Of a DNA stretch of 64,000 bases, positions 1-12,090 are shown in pieces. The stretch comes from Hepsetus odoe. Its lineage: Eukaryota; Chordata; Actinopteri; Characiformes; Hepsetidae. How positions within the stretch are numbered: position 1 is the stretch's first letter; each line of letters opens with the position of its first letter. The notes under the pieces are model-generated. The model was given only the letters and a program-made list of their open reading frames with translations. It had not been told where the DNA came from and made no database searches. Where the stretch lies: assembly GCA_017165825.1 (NCBI GenBank), contig CM029370.1, positions 18,368,190 to 18,432,189 of the forward strand. Reading direction: 5' to 3'. Made by a program: the position numbers and the translations under genes.

Positions 1-1305
1 ATGTGCACCGGATCAGGGCGATTAAAGATAGAAATGGAAGCATACTTACAGGTGAACAGAGCGTGTTGAGCAGATGGAAGGAGTACTTTGACGGGCTGAT
101 GAATGAAGAAAATTAGAGAGAGAGAAGATTGGATGATCTGAGGACAGTGAACCAGGAAGTGAAGCAAATAAGTAAGATGGAAGTAAGGGCAGGGATGAAG
201 AGGATGAAGAATGGAAAGGCTGTTGGAACAGATGCAAGATACAAGTGGAAGCATTGAGGTGTTTAGGGGAGATGGCAGTTGAGTTTCTGACCAGATTGTT
301 CAACAGAATCTTGGAAAGTGAGAGGATGCCTGAGGAGTGAAGACAAAGTGTACTGGTTTCAGTTTTCAAGCATAAGGGTTATGCATGGAGCTGTAGTAAC
401 TATAGAGGGATAAAGTTGATCAACCACAACATGAAGTTATGGGAAAGAGTCGTGGAAGCTAGGTTAAGAAAAGAAGTGATGATTAGTGAACAGCAGTATG
501 GTTTCATGCCGCGCCACAGATGCACCACAGATGCCGTGTTTGCTCTGAGGGTGTTGATGGAGAAGGTCAGAGAAGGTCAGAAGGAGTTGCATTGTGCCAT
601 TGTGGACTTGGAGAAAGCATATGACAGGGTGCTTAGAGAGGAGTTGTGGTTTTGGATGAGGAAGTCAGGTGTTACAGAGAAATATGTGAGAGTAGTTCAG
701 GATGTGTATGATGGCAGTGTAACAGTGGTGAGATCTGCAGTGGCAGTGATGGATGCATTTAAGGTAGAGGTTGGATTACATGAAGGATCAGCGCTGGGCC
801 CATTCTTGTTTGTAATAGTAATGGACAGGTTGACGGATGAGGTTAGGCAGGTGTCTCCGTGGACGATGATGTTTGGCTGATAATATTGTGATCTGTAGTA
901 AGAGTAGGGAGCAGCTTGAGGAGAACCTGGAGAAGTGGAGATATGCTCTAGAGAGGAGAGGAATGAAAGTGAGTAGGTCAAAGACAGAATACATGAGTGT
1001 GAATGAGAGGGAGGAAAGTGGAAAGGTTAGGATGCAGGGAGTAAAGGTGACAAAGGTGGGAGAGTTTAAATACTTGGGATCAACAGTTCAGTGTAATGGC
1101 AAGTGTGGAAGAGAGGTGAAAAGAGAGTGCAGGCAGGAAAGAGGAGAAGAGGAAGACCAAAGAGGAGGTTTATGGACGCAGTGAGAGAGGACATGCAGAT
1201 GGTTCGTTTGAAGCAGGAAGATGCAGAGGACAGGAAGAAATGGAGACGGTTGATCCGCTCCGGCGACCCCTGAAAGGGAGCAGCCGAAAGAAAAGGAAGA
1301 TTCTC
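1..1305 (+). mobile_element. RTE-like LINE fragment (reverse transcriptase to 3' end)
   Basis: This is a degraded non-LTR retrotransposon that starts at the window edge. Pieces of reverse transcriptase are readable across several frames: a finger motif near YGFMPR, the palm motif DLEKAYDRV at about 606-632, the GSALGPFLF region near 788, and a KYLGST motif near 1069. The catalytic FADD box is broken by a frameshift around 865-880. About 350 bases are missing near 1130 relative to the other copies here. The fragment ends with the family 3' end, GGAGCAGCCGAAAG followed by an A-rich GAA-type tail. These motif names are typical of the RTE/RTE-X group. The family assignment is from memory. Confidence 0.85.
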
Positions 1306-1391
1306 ACAAGTGTCCACAATGGTAAAGCAAACATGTATTACTTACTCCTATCGGAGTAAGGGAAGTGAATGTGATTTTTTTGTGACGTGAT

Positions 1392-1505
1392 TGGGCCAAT
1401 TCCCTAACCACTAGGCCACCGCTGCCCCAACATCCTTGCCATTTAACCCATACACACATGTGCAGTAGGGGACAGCTGTGATAGGGACGATATTTTGCTC
1501 AAGGG
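1392..1505 (-). mobile_element. tRNA-derived SINE fragment (family A)
   Basis: The reverse strand reads the family head, GGGGCAGCGGTGGCCTAGTG, followed by part of the body. At least six better copies of the same family lie elsewhere in the window (for example 15602-15880 and 46919-47190). Confidence 0.7.
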
Positions 1506-4239
1506 TATTTGAAAAAGGTCTTTTTGGGAATATTATAAGCTCATAGCACCTTTCTTTTGGAGGTTATCCAGCAGAAATGCTTAAGCTCAATTTAATTGGA
1601 TGGAAAAGTTAGAGCACATGCATTTTCAGGTCACTCCAGAGATGCACTGTTGTTTTAAGCTCCTGACTCTGGTAAGCCCATTCTGAAACTTTCAGAACTT
1701 CCTCAAAGTCACAAAATCACTTACCAATTTTTGGTAATTTTTTATCTTCTGGTCTGGTGGAAATGTAAACCTTTGCCCAAGCCTAAAATGCTCAGTATTG
1801 TCCTATTTTTTAAAATTCCTTTATCATGGTTTTGAGTCTACAATGAAGTCCTAATTGATGGAGCGCTGAAATAATGTTTGCCTTTCTGTAAGGCTCTGGA
1901 TCTCTGGATCGCATTCATACTACATACACAGTGACTATAAGTTGGTTGGTTATGTGTCTGATATTCCCTTCATCCCTGATTACTTAGTTTGAGTTAGCAA
2001 GCAGACCTAAGAAGATTGCAAAACCCCTTAAACCCCTTCCATCTGAGAATAAAGGATGCTTTTGCTTTGGTTTTGGGCATTTTCAATACAGGAGATATTT
2101 TATTGTGTCCTTCCCCAGATCTGTCTTGACATAATCCTGTCTCTCAAGCCTGCAGTTATACTTCCAGCCTTTAAGCTTGTTTTATTTTTTTACAAAAACC
2201 ATCAACTTTGAGACCTCATAAATTCAGTTAGATAAAGGTTGACTTCAAACAAACGGTAGAAGCTTCTCAAGGACCAGTGATAGAAGCAGCAGGGACCAAA
2301 GAGCTCAGCCTCAAAAATTATTATGTAACTTGGATTTTAGTTTTCATAAAAATAAATCTCCAAAAGATTAAAAAACGAACTGTTTTTTGATAAGGGATTG
2401 ATAAGGGAAAAAATGAACTGTGATCATTTTAAAACAAGCCCAAATCATAAAATGTGGAAGACATAAAAGTTGCATGATGATAAGGACAGATAAATAAAAA
2501 GATCTTACTTATTTTTTCTGCTTCTCTCTCTCTCTCTCTCTCCCTCTGTCTTTCAGAGTTTATTTCATTTCTGTCTTTCTCTACTTTCTATTGTCTTTCT
2601 CTTTCTGATGCCCTTTTCATATCCCTCCCTTTCTTTCTGTCTTACTCTTTCACACTTTCCTTTTCATATTGTTATTCTTGCTCTCATTTATGCTCGTTCT
2701 ACTTCTACAGGTATTCTCTTCTAACTCTTTTTTTGAATTTTTCTCTCAATCTCTCTTTTCTCCTGATCTCTTTCAATATCTCCCTTTCTTTCAGTCATGC
2801 TCAATCTCTTCTTTGCCTTCCACTCCTTTCTCTGTGATTCTCTTTCACTTGCCCCCTCCTCTGCCTCCTTCCCTCAGTGCTTAATTAAGCAGCAGGACAG
2901 AGGGTGTCTGAATATTTCAGTTGTGCTCTCCTCTGTGTCTCTGGGTCAGCAGGACTGAAGTCACATTCAAATGAGCTGCAGCAACAGTGAAGTAAAACTA
3001 GGCAGCTAACAAAAAAGAAGCAAAACTACTCCAGATATGTTTCTCACTAGCCTAAAGTAAACAAGAAAGACTGCATATGAATATAAACACACATCATATG
3101 AATACTAAAACTGTTAGGGAGCCTTATAAATGTTCTTAGCTATGGGTGACCCATTGTGTGAAAAGCGTGTTTGCCAGTATACTGCAGTGCATCCTCATTT
3201 TCCATGTGTGTGTGTGTGTGTATGTGTGTGTGTGGCGTTGCAGTGTTTCCAGCCAGTTTGTGTGCATGAGTGGGTGTCTTATCTTCTCTTGTTAACTGGA
3301 AGAGTGTCACAGAGGACAGGTTTGTCATCAGTACCTCGTCCTTCAGAAGCTTTCAAGCGAACACCTGAAAGCTTCACCCACACACCCTAAACCACATCAT
3401 CCTGGACTGCACTGCTACACTGTTTCATTTGCCCAAAAATGCACTGAAACTGAATCACTTTTTAGATGAAAGGGGCAAGCACACTGTATGGAGGAGGGAG
3501 GAAATGAATAAATGATAATGGGAACCTCTGCAAGGCCTGAGTGTTGTAAGTATACATAATGTAGCCTCCTGTGTGCATCAGTGGAGAATGAGAATAACAA
3601 AGACATTTACACGTACAAGATTACATTTACAAGATTAAACTGATATAGATACACACCCAGCCACAACCATAATCCTGTCATTTGATACTCTTAATTTAGC
3701 ACTTAAGCTTTAGCATTCATTTGATGTTCATATGTTGGTGTTCTTTGTGGTCAACAAAACTGAGCTTGGAACTTAATTTATAAAAATGATCAAAATTTAA
3801 ATTGCAGATACATTACTGGTCAGGACAAATGCAATTCAATAGCCATTTAATTTATTTTACTACAAATAAAAGGTTTGAAAACATATGTTGTTCCAAGATT
3901 CCTTCTAAAAATCAAGGGAATTATAAGACACAAGTTACTTCACTACTGACTAATAGTCTCCTCTGTTCAAGATTTCTAAAGATCGGAGTATTTTTTGAGG
4001 ATATGATTGCAAGGACATTAGTGATCTTAACTGATTTCATATGAGATTAGTTCTGTATCAAATATTTTAAACATATAATTTAATCTCAGAGTCACTAGAT
4101 GTACTCACTCCAGAGAATGCAGGCTCAACTTTCTAGAGCCAAATGCTCGGTGCTTTAAACAGTGAAGTGAAAGTGACTATTTCTCTTTGTAAAGCACAGC
4201 ACTACACTCACTGAACCACAACATAATGCATCCTCTGCA
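1506..4239. other. No gene seen; AT-rich non-coding DNA with a pyrimidine-rich tract
   Basis: No exon was recognised. If ldlrap1 has its usual layout, this is inside its first intron. The stretch at about 2520-2880 is strongly CT-rich on the plus strand, starting with a run of CT repeats. The open frame at 2669-2884 reflects that low complexity rather than a gene. A short TG run lies at 3204-3233. Confidence 0.6.
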
Positions 4240-4385
4240 CCCAGGAAACAGTGAAGAGAACAGTACCAAGCTCAATGGTACCTCAGTGAAACCTACTGGT
4301 CCAGTTTTCAAACCATCAGCCTTCCAATTCCGGGGGTCAGTCCCTAACTACTAGGCCACTGCTACCCAGTGACAGTATACTGGGG
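4235..4385 (-). mobile_element. tRNA-derived SINE fragment (family A)
   Basis: A divergent minus-strand copy. The CCTAACTACTAGGCCACTGC block near 4350 is the reverse complement of the SINE head, and the GTACCAAGCTCAATGGTACC block is the body. Confidence 0.6.
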
Positions 4386-5553
4386 TGCACTACACCCCTA
4401 TTTTGTGTGTATAAGTGTATATATGTGTTTTTCTGATGATAAAATAACCTGAGCATGATGAATCTCACACTAGTGTTTGACTAAATTCTCTCAGTAAAAG
4501 TAATGTTTGCATATTTTGGTAGAAATTGGCTAAAAAGATATTATTTTGGTGGACCATCTCAACCCATCAGTGATACTGCAATGGTAGTGGTATGATTGTG
4601 AATGTATGTTATAAGTATATCTAGAACACTATGACTGCTGAAAGCGGTTAAGCTTCCCTTATATTTCCTACCAAGAGCAGTTCTGTGGTCACATACTGAA
4701 GGATTAGAGAATGGCTGACATGAACTGTGTATCAACAGAAGGTCTTTCTCTGACTACACACCAGCAAGCAAAGCAAAGCATCTATGTTTTCTAATAAAGT
4801 GTCCAGTGAACGTATTTTTTCAGTGTATGCGTTTCCTAACCAACACATGGTGCAACACACCAGAATAACACAGCCTTTGCAAAGCAAGAGTTGTTGAAAA
4901 AATGGAGGGTTGGGTGTCCTACTGCTCGTGGCATTCAAACTGACCTTTGGAGCAGTCACTTGCATTTCCATGACACAATCAGATGGGACAGAAGCCCTTC
5001 TGTGTGGGCACGTGCCCCAGCTTTCTTGCTCCCGCCAAATCGATGACCTCGACAGATGATGGCCACCAGGAGCCCCACCAGGATGTGCTTAGCTTTCACA
5101 TTCTCTCTTGGCACCAGAAATAGAAACATGGCTTTGGACTTCACTGCTTTTAATTCACACATTTAATAGGAGAGAGAACTGCATGTATTTATCAGTGGGG
5201 GGGGGGTGCAACCATCTTTCAGTTTTGCTTCAAAGTCGCGGCTGAAGAGGCATCAGGCCATTAATATTCATGGTTTAATGCAAATAGAAGCAATATCATT
5301 TAAATGTTAAATTTATGTTCTCGCACTTTTCTTTCTGTAACCACTGGATCTCTGCTATGAGCTGACTGCAAATCACACACACCTCTATTAACTGTCATTG
5401 GAAAGCTGTGTTTGATCACTCTGCTGCCATCTGACAATTTGGAGATGATGCAACTGCCTGTTATTTCAACTGCATTACAGGACAGCAGATATCTTCATAC
5501 AAGGCATTTTCTCAATACACAGATTGTTACTGACTGTTAGAGAATGTTTTTGG

Positions 5554-5812
5554 GACAGTGGTGGCCCAGTGGTTAAGGACTAGACCCCAGGGTCTGCAGG
5601 TTTGTGGGGTCGAATCCCAGACCAGAAGGTTGCCCTGAGGTACCCTTGAGCAAGGTACTGTCCCCGTTACTGCTCCTCAAGCGAGCTGTCCCCTGCTGCA
5701 CAGTGTGTATGGGTGAAAAACAGAGGTTGCATTTTCTTGTGTCTCAATGTGTGTATGCTGTGGTTCACAATGACAAAGTCACTTTTGTTTCACTTTCATA
5801 GATTGCCAGACA
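5554..5812 (+). mobile_element. tRNA-derived SINE (family A)
   Basis: The head GTGGCCCAGTGGTTAAGGAC is followed by a box-B-like GGTCGAATCCC and the body block TACCCTTGAGCAAGGTACTG. It ends in a CACTTT-rich tail. The box A/box B layout indicates a tRNA-derived pol III SINE. Confidence 0.8.
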
Positions 5813-5955
5813 ATAAAACATCCACATATTCCAACAGAAGGAGAAGTCAAAGCACAGGATTTTAGGCCATGGTGGCAAAGTCCAGAAGTGCGAATGGGTT
5901 CGACACTAGGCTCAGTTCGCAGTTTGATTTAGTACATGATTTCATTTTCTCACTA

Positions 5956-6510
5956 TACCGTACTCTGCAAAAGTTTTAGGCAGGTGTGAAAAAATGCCTT
6001 AAACAAGGAATGCTTTCAGAAATATAAACAATGACTGTTTATTTTTATCAATTTACAAAATGCAAAGTGAGCGAACAAAAGAAAAATCTAAATCAAATCA
6101 ATATTTGATGTTACTACCTTTTGCCTTCAAACCAGCATCAGTTCTTCTGGCCCCCACAGAGCCCTGATCTCAACATCATCCAGTGTGTCTGGATTACATG
6201 AAGAGACAGAAGGATGTGAGGAAGCCTACATCCACAGAAGATCTGTGCTTAGTTCTCCAAGATGTTTGGAACAACCTACCAGCCGAGTTCCTTCAAAAAC
6301 TGTGTGCAAGTGTACCTAGAAGAATTGATGCTGTTTTGAAGGCAAAGGGTGGTCACACCAAATATTGATTTGATTTAGATTTCTCTTTTGTTCATTCACT
6401 GCATTTTGTTGATTGATGAAAATAAATGATGAACACTTCCATTTTTTAAAGCATTCTTAGTTTACAGCATTTTTTTTCACACCTGCCTAAAACATTTGCA
6501 CAGTACTGTA
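5956..6510 (+). mobile_element. Tc1/mariner MITE-like element, copy 1
   Basis: A 555-bp element bounded by TA and near-perfect terminal inverted repeats (CAAAAGTTTTAGGCAGGTGTG at the left, its complement with one change at the right). The inside encodes only the C-terminal end of a Tc1-type transposase on the plus strand (about 6183-6368, ending in the family-typical GGHTKY). The DDE core is absent, so it is non-autonomous. The same internal deletion junction is found in the copy at 23552-24068. Confidence 0.85.
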
Positions 6511-7480
6511 TATTTTGAACAAAAATTGAATGAAGAGAAAGTATGAAAATTTGGTGGGCAAGTATACTATGAGCTACATTATATTTGTACTATGAGCTAC
6601 ATTATATAATGTAACTAATAGTTACATTATATTTGACCTGGTATCTTGCATAAACCTGCTAAAATCAACATGGTTTACATCCTAAAACAAGAAATGTTAT
6701 AAAAGCAGTATCCAAAAAAAAAAAAAAAGGTTGGCAGGACCGAATTCATCATTTCTGCTTGTAGTGTCCTGTCTTGTTACTAATTAGTGTCCTGTTCGGT
6801 TTTTTTCAGGCTACTTGAAGTCTGTACAGTGCAATGAACATGCCTTCCTGAGCTAGAGTAACTGCTGAATGAGCCTTGAAGAAGAATGACATGGGACTAA
6901 TGAGCAATTAAGGAGCTACCAGTCCAGCTCTGCAACCACTAACCTGCACCAATTAGACCCAGACTATTTGACCTCAGTCTGTTAGCTCTGCTTCATGAAT
7001 GTAATATTTCTGTAGAGACAGGCAGGCATTGAGAAATCATTCAAATTTAATCCAGTGAGAGTATGTCCAAATTGCACTGTCTCACATAAACTTGAATTTA
7101 ATAATTAATTTAGAAAATTTTCCAAAATGTCAGTCAAAAGCGCGTTTTGTGGCACCTCTAACTGCACAATTTGCATTCTGGTCTTTCTAATGTGTGTGAG
7201 TGTAAGGCTGGAATATAATTTTTTTTATGCCCCAAGAATGATTCTCATAGCAGACGTTTCACACATCAGATTGACAGTGTGTTGGACCGCAGGCTACAGC
7301 CTGCCACAAAGTCCTCACTGCCTGTCACTCTGCATGTGACTCTGGAGCTTTCATAGAGATACTGCACTCACTCACTTAACCCACCCATTTACTTCACAAA
7401 CCAGCGGTTAACAGCTTAACGTACACACAGACCAAGCTGAATGTATTGATAGCCTAAGGACAAACTTTCTTGATGATTCT
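6511..7480. other. No gene seen
   Basis: AT-rich non-coding sequence with a short poly-A at about 6714-6728. Nothing else was recognised. Confidence 0.5.
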
Positions 7481-7499
7481 TTTTGTTAAATTAAGTCCT

Positions 7500-7795
7500 T
7501 AAGTCCTGGAGCCTCCTTGGACAGAGATAAAAGCTCCCTGGACACCCTGGCCAGGTTGTCAGTCCATGTCAGGGCACATACACAGGCAAATACACTCACA
7601 TACACACACACACACACATTCACACTTAGAAGACAATATTGCATCTCCAGTCCACCTGACATGCATCTCAAACCAGAGCTCCCAGAGGAAACCCACGCAG
7701 ACACAGGGAGAACAGGCAAACCGCACTCCACAGAGAAATGGCCCGGACCGTCCCGCCTAGGAATCAAACCCAGGACCTTCTTGCTTGAAGATGAC
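7500..7795 (-). mobile_element. SINE, family B (V-SINE-like)
   Basis: The reverse strand reads the family B order: a box-B-like GGGTTTGATTCC, GGAGTGCGGTTTGCC..., a cysteine-like GTGGGTTTCCTCTGGG block, and GACATGCA. It then runs through a CA microsatellite into the CTGGCC...AGGGTGTCC end block. The layout matches V-type tRNA-derived SINEs from memory. The exact family name is not certain. Confidence 0.65.
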
Positions 7796-8363
7796 AGTGC
7801 TACCCAATATACATATATAGTGTTACTTGAGTTTGGTAAAATGGACTCCAAAACGGACTCCAACCAAAGCAGATGCAGGTGTGTAAGTTGTTCTCAAAAG
7901 AGCCAACAGCTAAAGAGGTAAAGTAAAGATGATGACGTGTTTTAAATTTAAATGCCATCATTCTTAACTTAATGCAATGATTACATTTCAACACAAGACA
8001 TTTCTGTAAGACCATCAAAGTCCAAAGCTTAAGATAATGAAAGGGAATATGCTGCACTCAGAGAGAGAGAGAGAGATGGTCTGTAGATAGTTCATCTCAA
8101 AAAACTATCAGGAAAGTACATTTTCAAGAATTGTTTTTTCCTATTGAAACTGGCCAGTCTTTACACATTTGCCATACCTGTTGGTTTTGTGTTAAATGGG
8201 TAGATTTAGGACTTAGGTTTAGGAAAGCGTTTTCTCTCTGCTCTGATTCAAAGGTGAAGCCCTGATGAACGTGGTTGCAGCACTGCTGAAGGAGAAGTGG
8301 GTGCTCCCTGCTGCAGTACAGTGATCAGATCAGACAGACAGCAGACACACGTTCTCTACTCAC

Positions 8364-8448
8364 TTTCGTGCTTGGCGGTTCCCCATGTGTGCCGCGGAAC
8401 TCCCGGACTTTTAATGATGGCTCTGCCGGCGGATTTTAGCGCATCCAT
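8364..8448 (-). CDS. ldlrap1: ldlrap1 coding exon 1 (LDL receptor adaptor protein 1)
   Basis: This is the first coding exon of the clathrin adaptor LDLRAP1 (ARH). Known role: its PTB domain binds the FDNPVY-type tail of LDL-receptor family proteins and links them to clathrin and AP-2 for endocytosis. The minus strand starts MDALKSAGRAIIKSPG and continues for 28 codons plus one base to a clean GTGAGT donor at 8363-8358. Human LDLRAP1 starts MDALKSAGRALIRSPS, and its first exon also ends in the Lys that precedes LPENW. The leftover A here gives Lys if the next exon starts AG. No later exon was found at 1-8363, so the rest lies inside a long intron and beyond the left edge. The paralog (ldlrap1a or b) cannot be decided from 28 residues. 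Confidence 0.85.
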
Positions 8449-8598
8449 GCTGTAGAGGGGCTGCCAGGTGGAGTCCTCTTCCTCCTCCTGCTCCTCCTCC
8501 TCCTCCTGCACCTCCGGGACAGAGGAGCTGCGGCAGGCTGCTGATGAGCGGATGGAGTGAATAAAGAGAGAAGTGCAGCGCTACACAACAAGCTGGCT

Positions 8599-8633
<35 letters not shown>

Positions 8634-8730
8634 AACTCCATCTAAAGCCCCTCATCCGTTCGACCCTGAAAGAGGAGCGTGTTAACCCTTTTCTCGCCAC
8701 ACACACACACACACACACACACACGGTGAA
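8449..8730 (-). promoter_or_regulatory. ldlrap1: Probable ldlrap1 5' UTR and promoter
   Basis: The sequence just upstream of the ldlrap1 start is GC- and CpG-richer than its surroundings and contains GAGGAG-type purine repeats on the minus strand. A TG run (about 8599-8630) and an AC run (about 8699-8724) flank it. The promoter role is inferred from position, and no TSS can be seen. Confidence 0.5.
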
Positions 8731-8914
8731 CTCTCGCATTAGCCACACCCGGTTCCAGAAAAAAACAAACAAGAAAAAAAGTATTTATATATATTAATAC
8801 ACACACAAACACACACATTTATATATATATATATACATGACTATGGTTTTATCAGAAAACTACTTACCTGTAATCAAACCAATAGCTTTCAGGGGTTTTT
8901 TCTTCAGATGCCTG

Positions 8915-9005
8915 TCCGACCTGTCCAAGTTGTTTCTCTGCCTTTCGCCCTGTGAGAGCTGGAAGAGGCTGCAGCACTACCCGTGACCCTGCTCAGAACA
9001 AGTGG
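8915..9005 (+). mobile_element. SINE family B 3' fragment
   Basis: The blocks GACCTGTCC..., TTTCGCCCTGTGAGAGCTGG and CCCGTGACCCTGCTC are the end part of family B, as in 22990-23315. Confidence 0.6.
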
Positions 9006-9251
9006 CTAAGAAAACGAGTGAGTGAGAGTGAGATGCCAGTGTTCCTGCAGGAGCTCTGTGCACTATGTGTGCAAAAGTATCCAGATCCCCTTTTGATGGG
9101 TGGGGGTGCACTCTCTATAGACACGGCGTGTATAGTCTCTATTGAAAACAGCATAGGTGCTGTGGAGCAGTAAACCTGCGTTACTTGCAGTGATGGAGCT
9201 CCATCCTACGTGGAAGAGCAGTCTGTCACTAATATAAACCCAACCATTAAA

Positions 9252-9385
9252 CGTTGGAGGAGGTTTATGGATGTAGTGAGAGAGGACATGCAGGTGGTCA
9301 GTGAGAATGAGGAAGATGCAGAAGACCCCAAGAAATGGAAACCGTTGAAGCAGTCAGAAGAAGAAGAAGAAGAAGAAGAAGAAGG
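9252..9385 (+). mobile_element. RTE-like LINE 3' fragment
   Basis: GGAGGTTTATGGATGTAGTG followed by GAGGACATGCAGGTGGTC is the conserved last-domain block seen at the 3' end of the other RTE copies. It runs into a GAA repeat. Confidence 0.75.
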
Positions 9386-9797
9386 GAAAGTTAAGATGTT
9401 GAAACTGACAGGTGACTTGAATAACACTGATTATCTTGTTAAAATGGCAGATGCAGCAGATGCTGGGATTTTTTAGGCAGAATGCTGATGTGTTGGAAAC
9501 AAGAAAAATGAGAAAAGTATAAGGATCTGAGTGACTTTGGCAAGGAGTCATACTGTGAAGGCAGAATGAGTGGGTCAGAGCATCTTAAACAGATGGTGTT
9601 GTAGGTTGTTGCTGGTGTGCAGTGATAAGCAACAAGGACATGGTCTCTGTGATGCACATGGGAAGTGAAGACCAGTCAGTCCTTAGGCCTAAAGGTTTTT
9701 TAAATATAATACTATTTTAAGATGTTTTTGTAGTAGTAGTTGCAGTTTAGTAACTAGGTTCTAATTCTACAACAGAGCTGAAACAAGTGAGATCGGT

Positions 9798-9965
9798 GGT
9801 ACAGGGGTTTAGTGGGTAGCACTGTCACAAAGTCCTGGGTTTGATTTGCAGGCAGTACCTGGGTTCTGTTTGTGCAGGTTTATTGTTTCTCTCCCTTTCA
9901 CCCTATGTGTGCTGTGATAGGCTCCAGCCTCCCTGCAACCCTACTCAGGATATGTGATTGAGATA
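9798..9965 (+). mobile_element. SINE family B fragment
   Basis: The order GTGGGTAGCACTGTC, CCTGGGTTTGATTTGC and GATAGGCTCCAGCCTCC matches family B, but the copy is diverged and has lost the middle block. Confidence 0.55.
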
Positions 9966-10089
9966 ATGAACTAATGAATGAACAATCCTACTTATTTAAT
10001 AAGAGTTCTATATAGTCCAATAAAGTCTACTACACATTATAAACTACATTTTTGATCAAACAAAATGCATGTAGTTTTCCTTTTCCAGC

Positions 10090-10288
10090 AAAGTTCTTTT
10101 CAGTTACATTATTTATCAGACACTCTTATCCAGAGCAACTTCCATGTCCTAATTACAGGGACAGTCCCCCCTGTAACCCCCCTGCAAGGGTCTTGCTCAG
10201 GGACCCAGTGGTGGGATTTGAACCTGGGACATCTTGAGCCATAGGTCTATAGGCAAGTGCCCTACCACTAGACCACCACCACCCCACT
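10090..10288 (-). mobile_element. SINE of a third type (box-B-bearing, minus strand)
   Basis: The plus strand reads CAGACACTCTTATCCAGAGC ... TTGCTCAGGGACCCAGTGG ... GGGATTTGAACCTGGGAC ... CACTAGACCACCACCACCCC. This is the reverse complement of a tRNA-like head plus a conserved tail that I know as very common in teleost genomes. Confidence 0.7.
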
Positions 10289-11650
10289 TTCAGATTTCAC
10301 TATTCCCAAAAGTAGCAATATAATTAGTAAGAAACAATTAAATCAGAAACAGTCAGGGTAGATGCTGTGGTTTGGGTGTACTGCTCATATTTTCACTTAT
10401 AAACATGGTTTAGTAGAAGCATATGCATTACTGTGGCAAACCTTCAGGCCTTATTTAATTGATAATCTGTCCTATGGCGCCCTCTATGTGTGATGTTTCA
10501 GCATTACATTTCTGAGAGCATGACCGTGTGACTGAGCACAGATGAAAGTCATCAAACACTGCCATCAAATAAAACTAGCAGTTTATAAAAACAATTTTTC
10601 CAAACCAGATAAATAAAACAAATTGTACAATTAAAAACTTGCCCAGCGCACAAGGCACATCCTTCATTTAGAGCGTTTATTTATATACCATTTCATATTT
10701 CCAAGCCTCATTGCACACGTTTCAGTAACTTTGGATCTGTGGGTGTAAGACCCTTCTCATTTATTTTCTTTCAAACGTTTCAGGTTTAGGTTCATGCCCA
10801 CCTTCTTTTTTTCAGGAGGCCTCGGTTGACATGCCAAAGTGATGACTTATCTTTAGTGCCGGCTCACAAGGAGCAAATCTAGGAGTTTCCTGTAAAGAGC
10901 ATCCAAGCCTTTATATGTGGTGGGTGGGATTTGAGGGACTGTCTTTACTGAGTTACATTCCAGCAGTTTAAAAAATGTATCCATCAGGCATTGCTGCAGC
11001 AAACATTTTCCTTCCACTTGGACAGGTAGAGACTAGTCCAGTGGACAGGTAGAGACTAGTCCAGTGGACAGGTAGAGACTAGTGATTTCTCATGTACACA
11101 AGAACAGCTAGGCAAGCATAATACCTATTGCCAGTACTGTGCTCAGCACATCAGACTAATGCTTCACCATATAAACAAGTAGCCTTCTGTAGTGACCACT
11201 AGAAACATTACAAAACAATGCAGGATCTGTAAGCAATTGTTCTTGTACATTGGGAAGAATACAGTATTGGATAATAAACATTTTAGTCAAGTTCTTTTTA
11301 ACAGTTAACAAAATTAAAAGACTGTTTTGCTAATTGCCACACAGAGGGAGCAGCTTTGTCCTAAAAGGTTACTGTAACAGCAGTAAAGGATCTGCAAAAG
11401 TAAAGCTAAATCTACATCTAAGTCCAATTATTACCACTGCATTTCATTTCAAATGGGTCATGGTCTGGTGTTATGTAAAAACTTGCATAATTTATTTCAG
11501 TGAACACCATAAAGGAAAACCCTAGATACCCTGTCGCACTTTTGCCTGTAGCATTAAAATCTGCCAAGGAAGCACACCATGGCAGCATAGAGTTGCAAAC
11601 CAAATTAGGCCACAGAGCCTTGCAGACGAATTCATATGGTTATTTCTTCA
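10289..11650. other. Intergenic stretch, no gene seen
   Basis: Non-coding sequence between ldlrap1 and the 3' end of the rnf19-like gene. The only structure noted is the 23-bp tandem repeat at 11020-11084. Confidence 0.5.
11020..11084. repeat. 23-bp minisatellite, nearly three units
   Basis: The unit GGACAGGTAGAGACTAGTCC plus AGT starts at 11020, 11043 and 11066 with no change until the third unit decays at about 11084. Confidence 0.9.
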
Positions 11651-11651
11651 A

Positions 11652-11657
11652 TTTATT
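11652..11657 (-). terminator. Candidate polyadenylation signal of the rnf19-like gene
   Basis: AATAAA on the minus strand, the first one after the stop codon and about 430 bases downstream. Its use is inferred from position only. Confidence 0.4.
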
Positions 11658-12090
11658 GTTAATTAAAAGGAGGGGGTGGGGTGGGTGGGGTTGGGTGAAA
11701 TCAAACAGCTGCTGTAGGTTTTTTTTTTTGTAGCTATAAAGAAGGGCTAATCAAATAAATTAAAAAAGAATACCATCTGTGTAGGCAATCTCTTCATTGC
11801 AGCACAGTAAAAAAAAAGAGCTAAGACCCATAAGAGTATTTGAAAACATGCTCTCTGTCATTTCATTTTCACAGTCAATAATCCACTTCGTGGCACTTTT
11901 GGCACATGCCCTGGACGTTTGTCTCCATGCCCTTTCTCTATACTAACTCTTCTCTCTCGATCTCTCTTTCATGCTCTTGCTCCAAATCCATTGGTCTCCA
12001 TGTCGCTGACTCTGCGTTAAAAGGCAGAGACTACAAGCGGCTGGTGGGCGGTGCAGTGGGCGGCTGAAGCAGGTGCGGCCTGGGTGCGGC

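Noticed and set aside
416..1184. Open frames that could look like a host gene
   Set aside because: They are reverse transcriptase pieces of an RTE-like LINE with frameshifts, and sister copies lie in the same window.
4956..5162. Possible second ldlrap1 exon on the minus strand
   Set aside because: The translation does not resemble the LPENW...PTB start. No matching phase and acceptor.
6183..6368. Small plus-strand gene
   Set aside because: It is the transposase C-terminus remnant of a Tc1 MITE.
7517..7921. 134-codon plus-strand frame
   Set aside because: It falls on a family B SINE with a CA repeat. No splice context.
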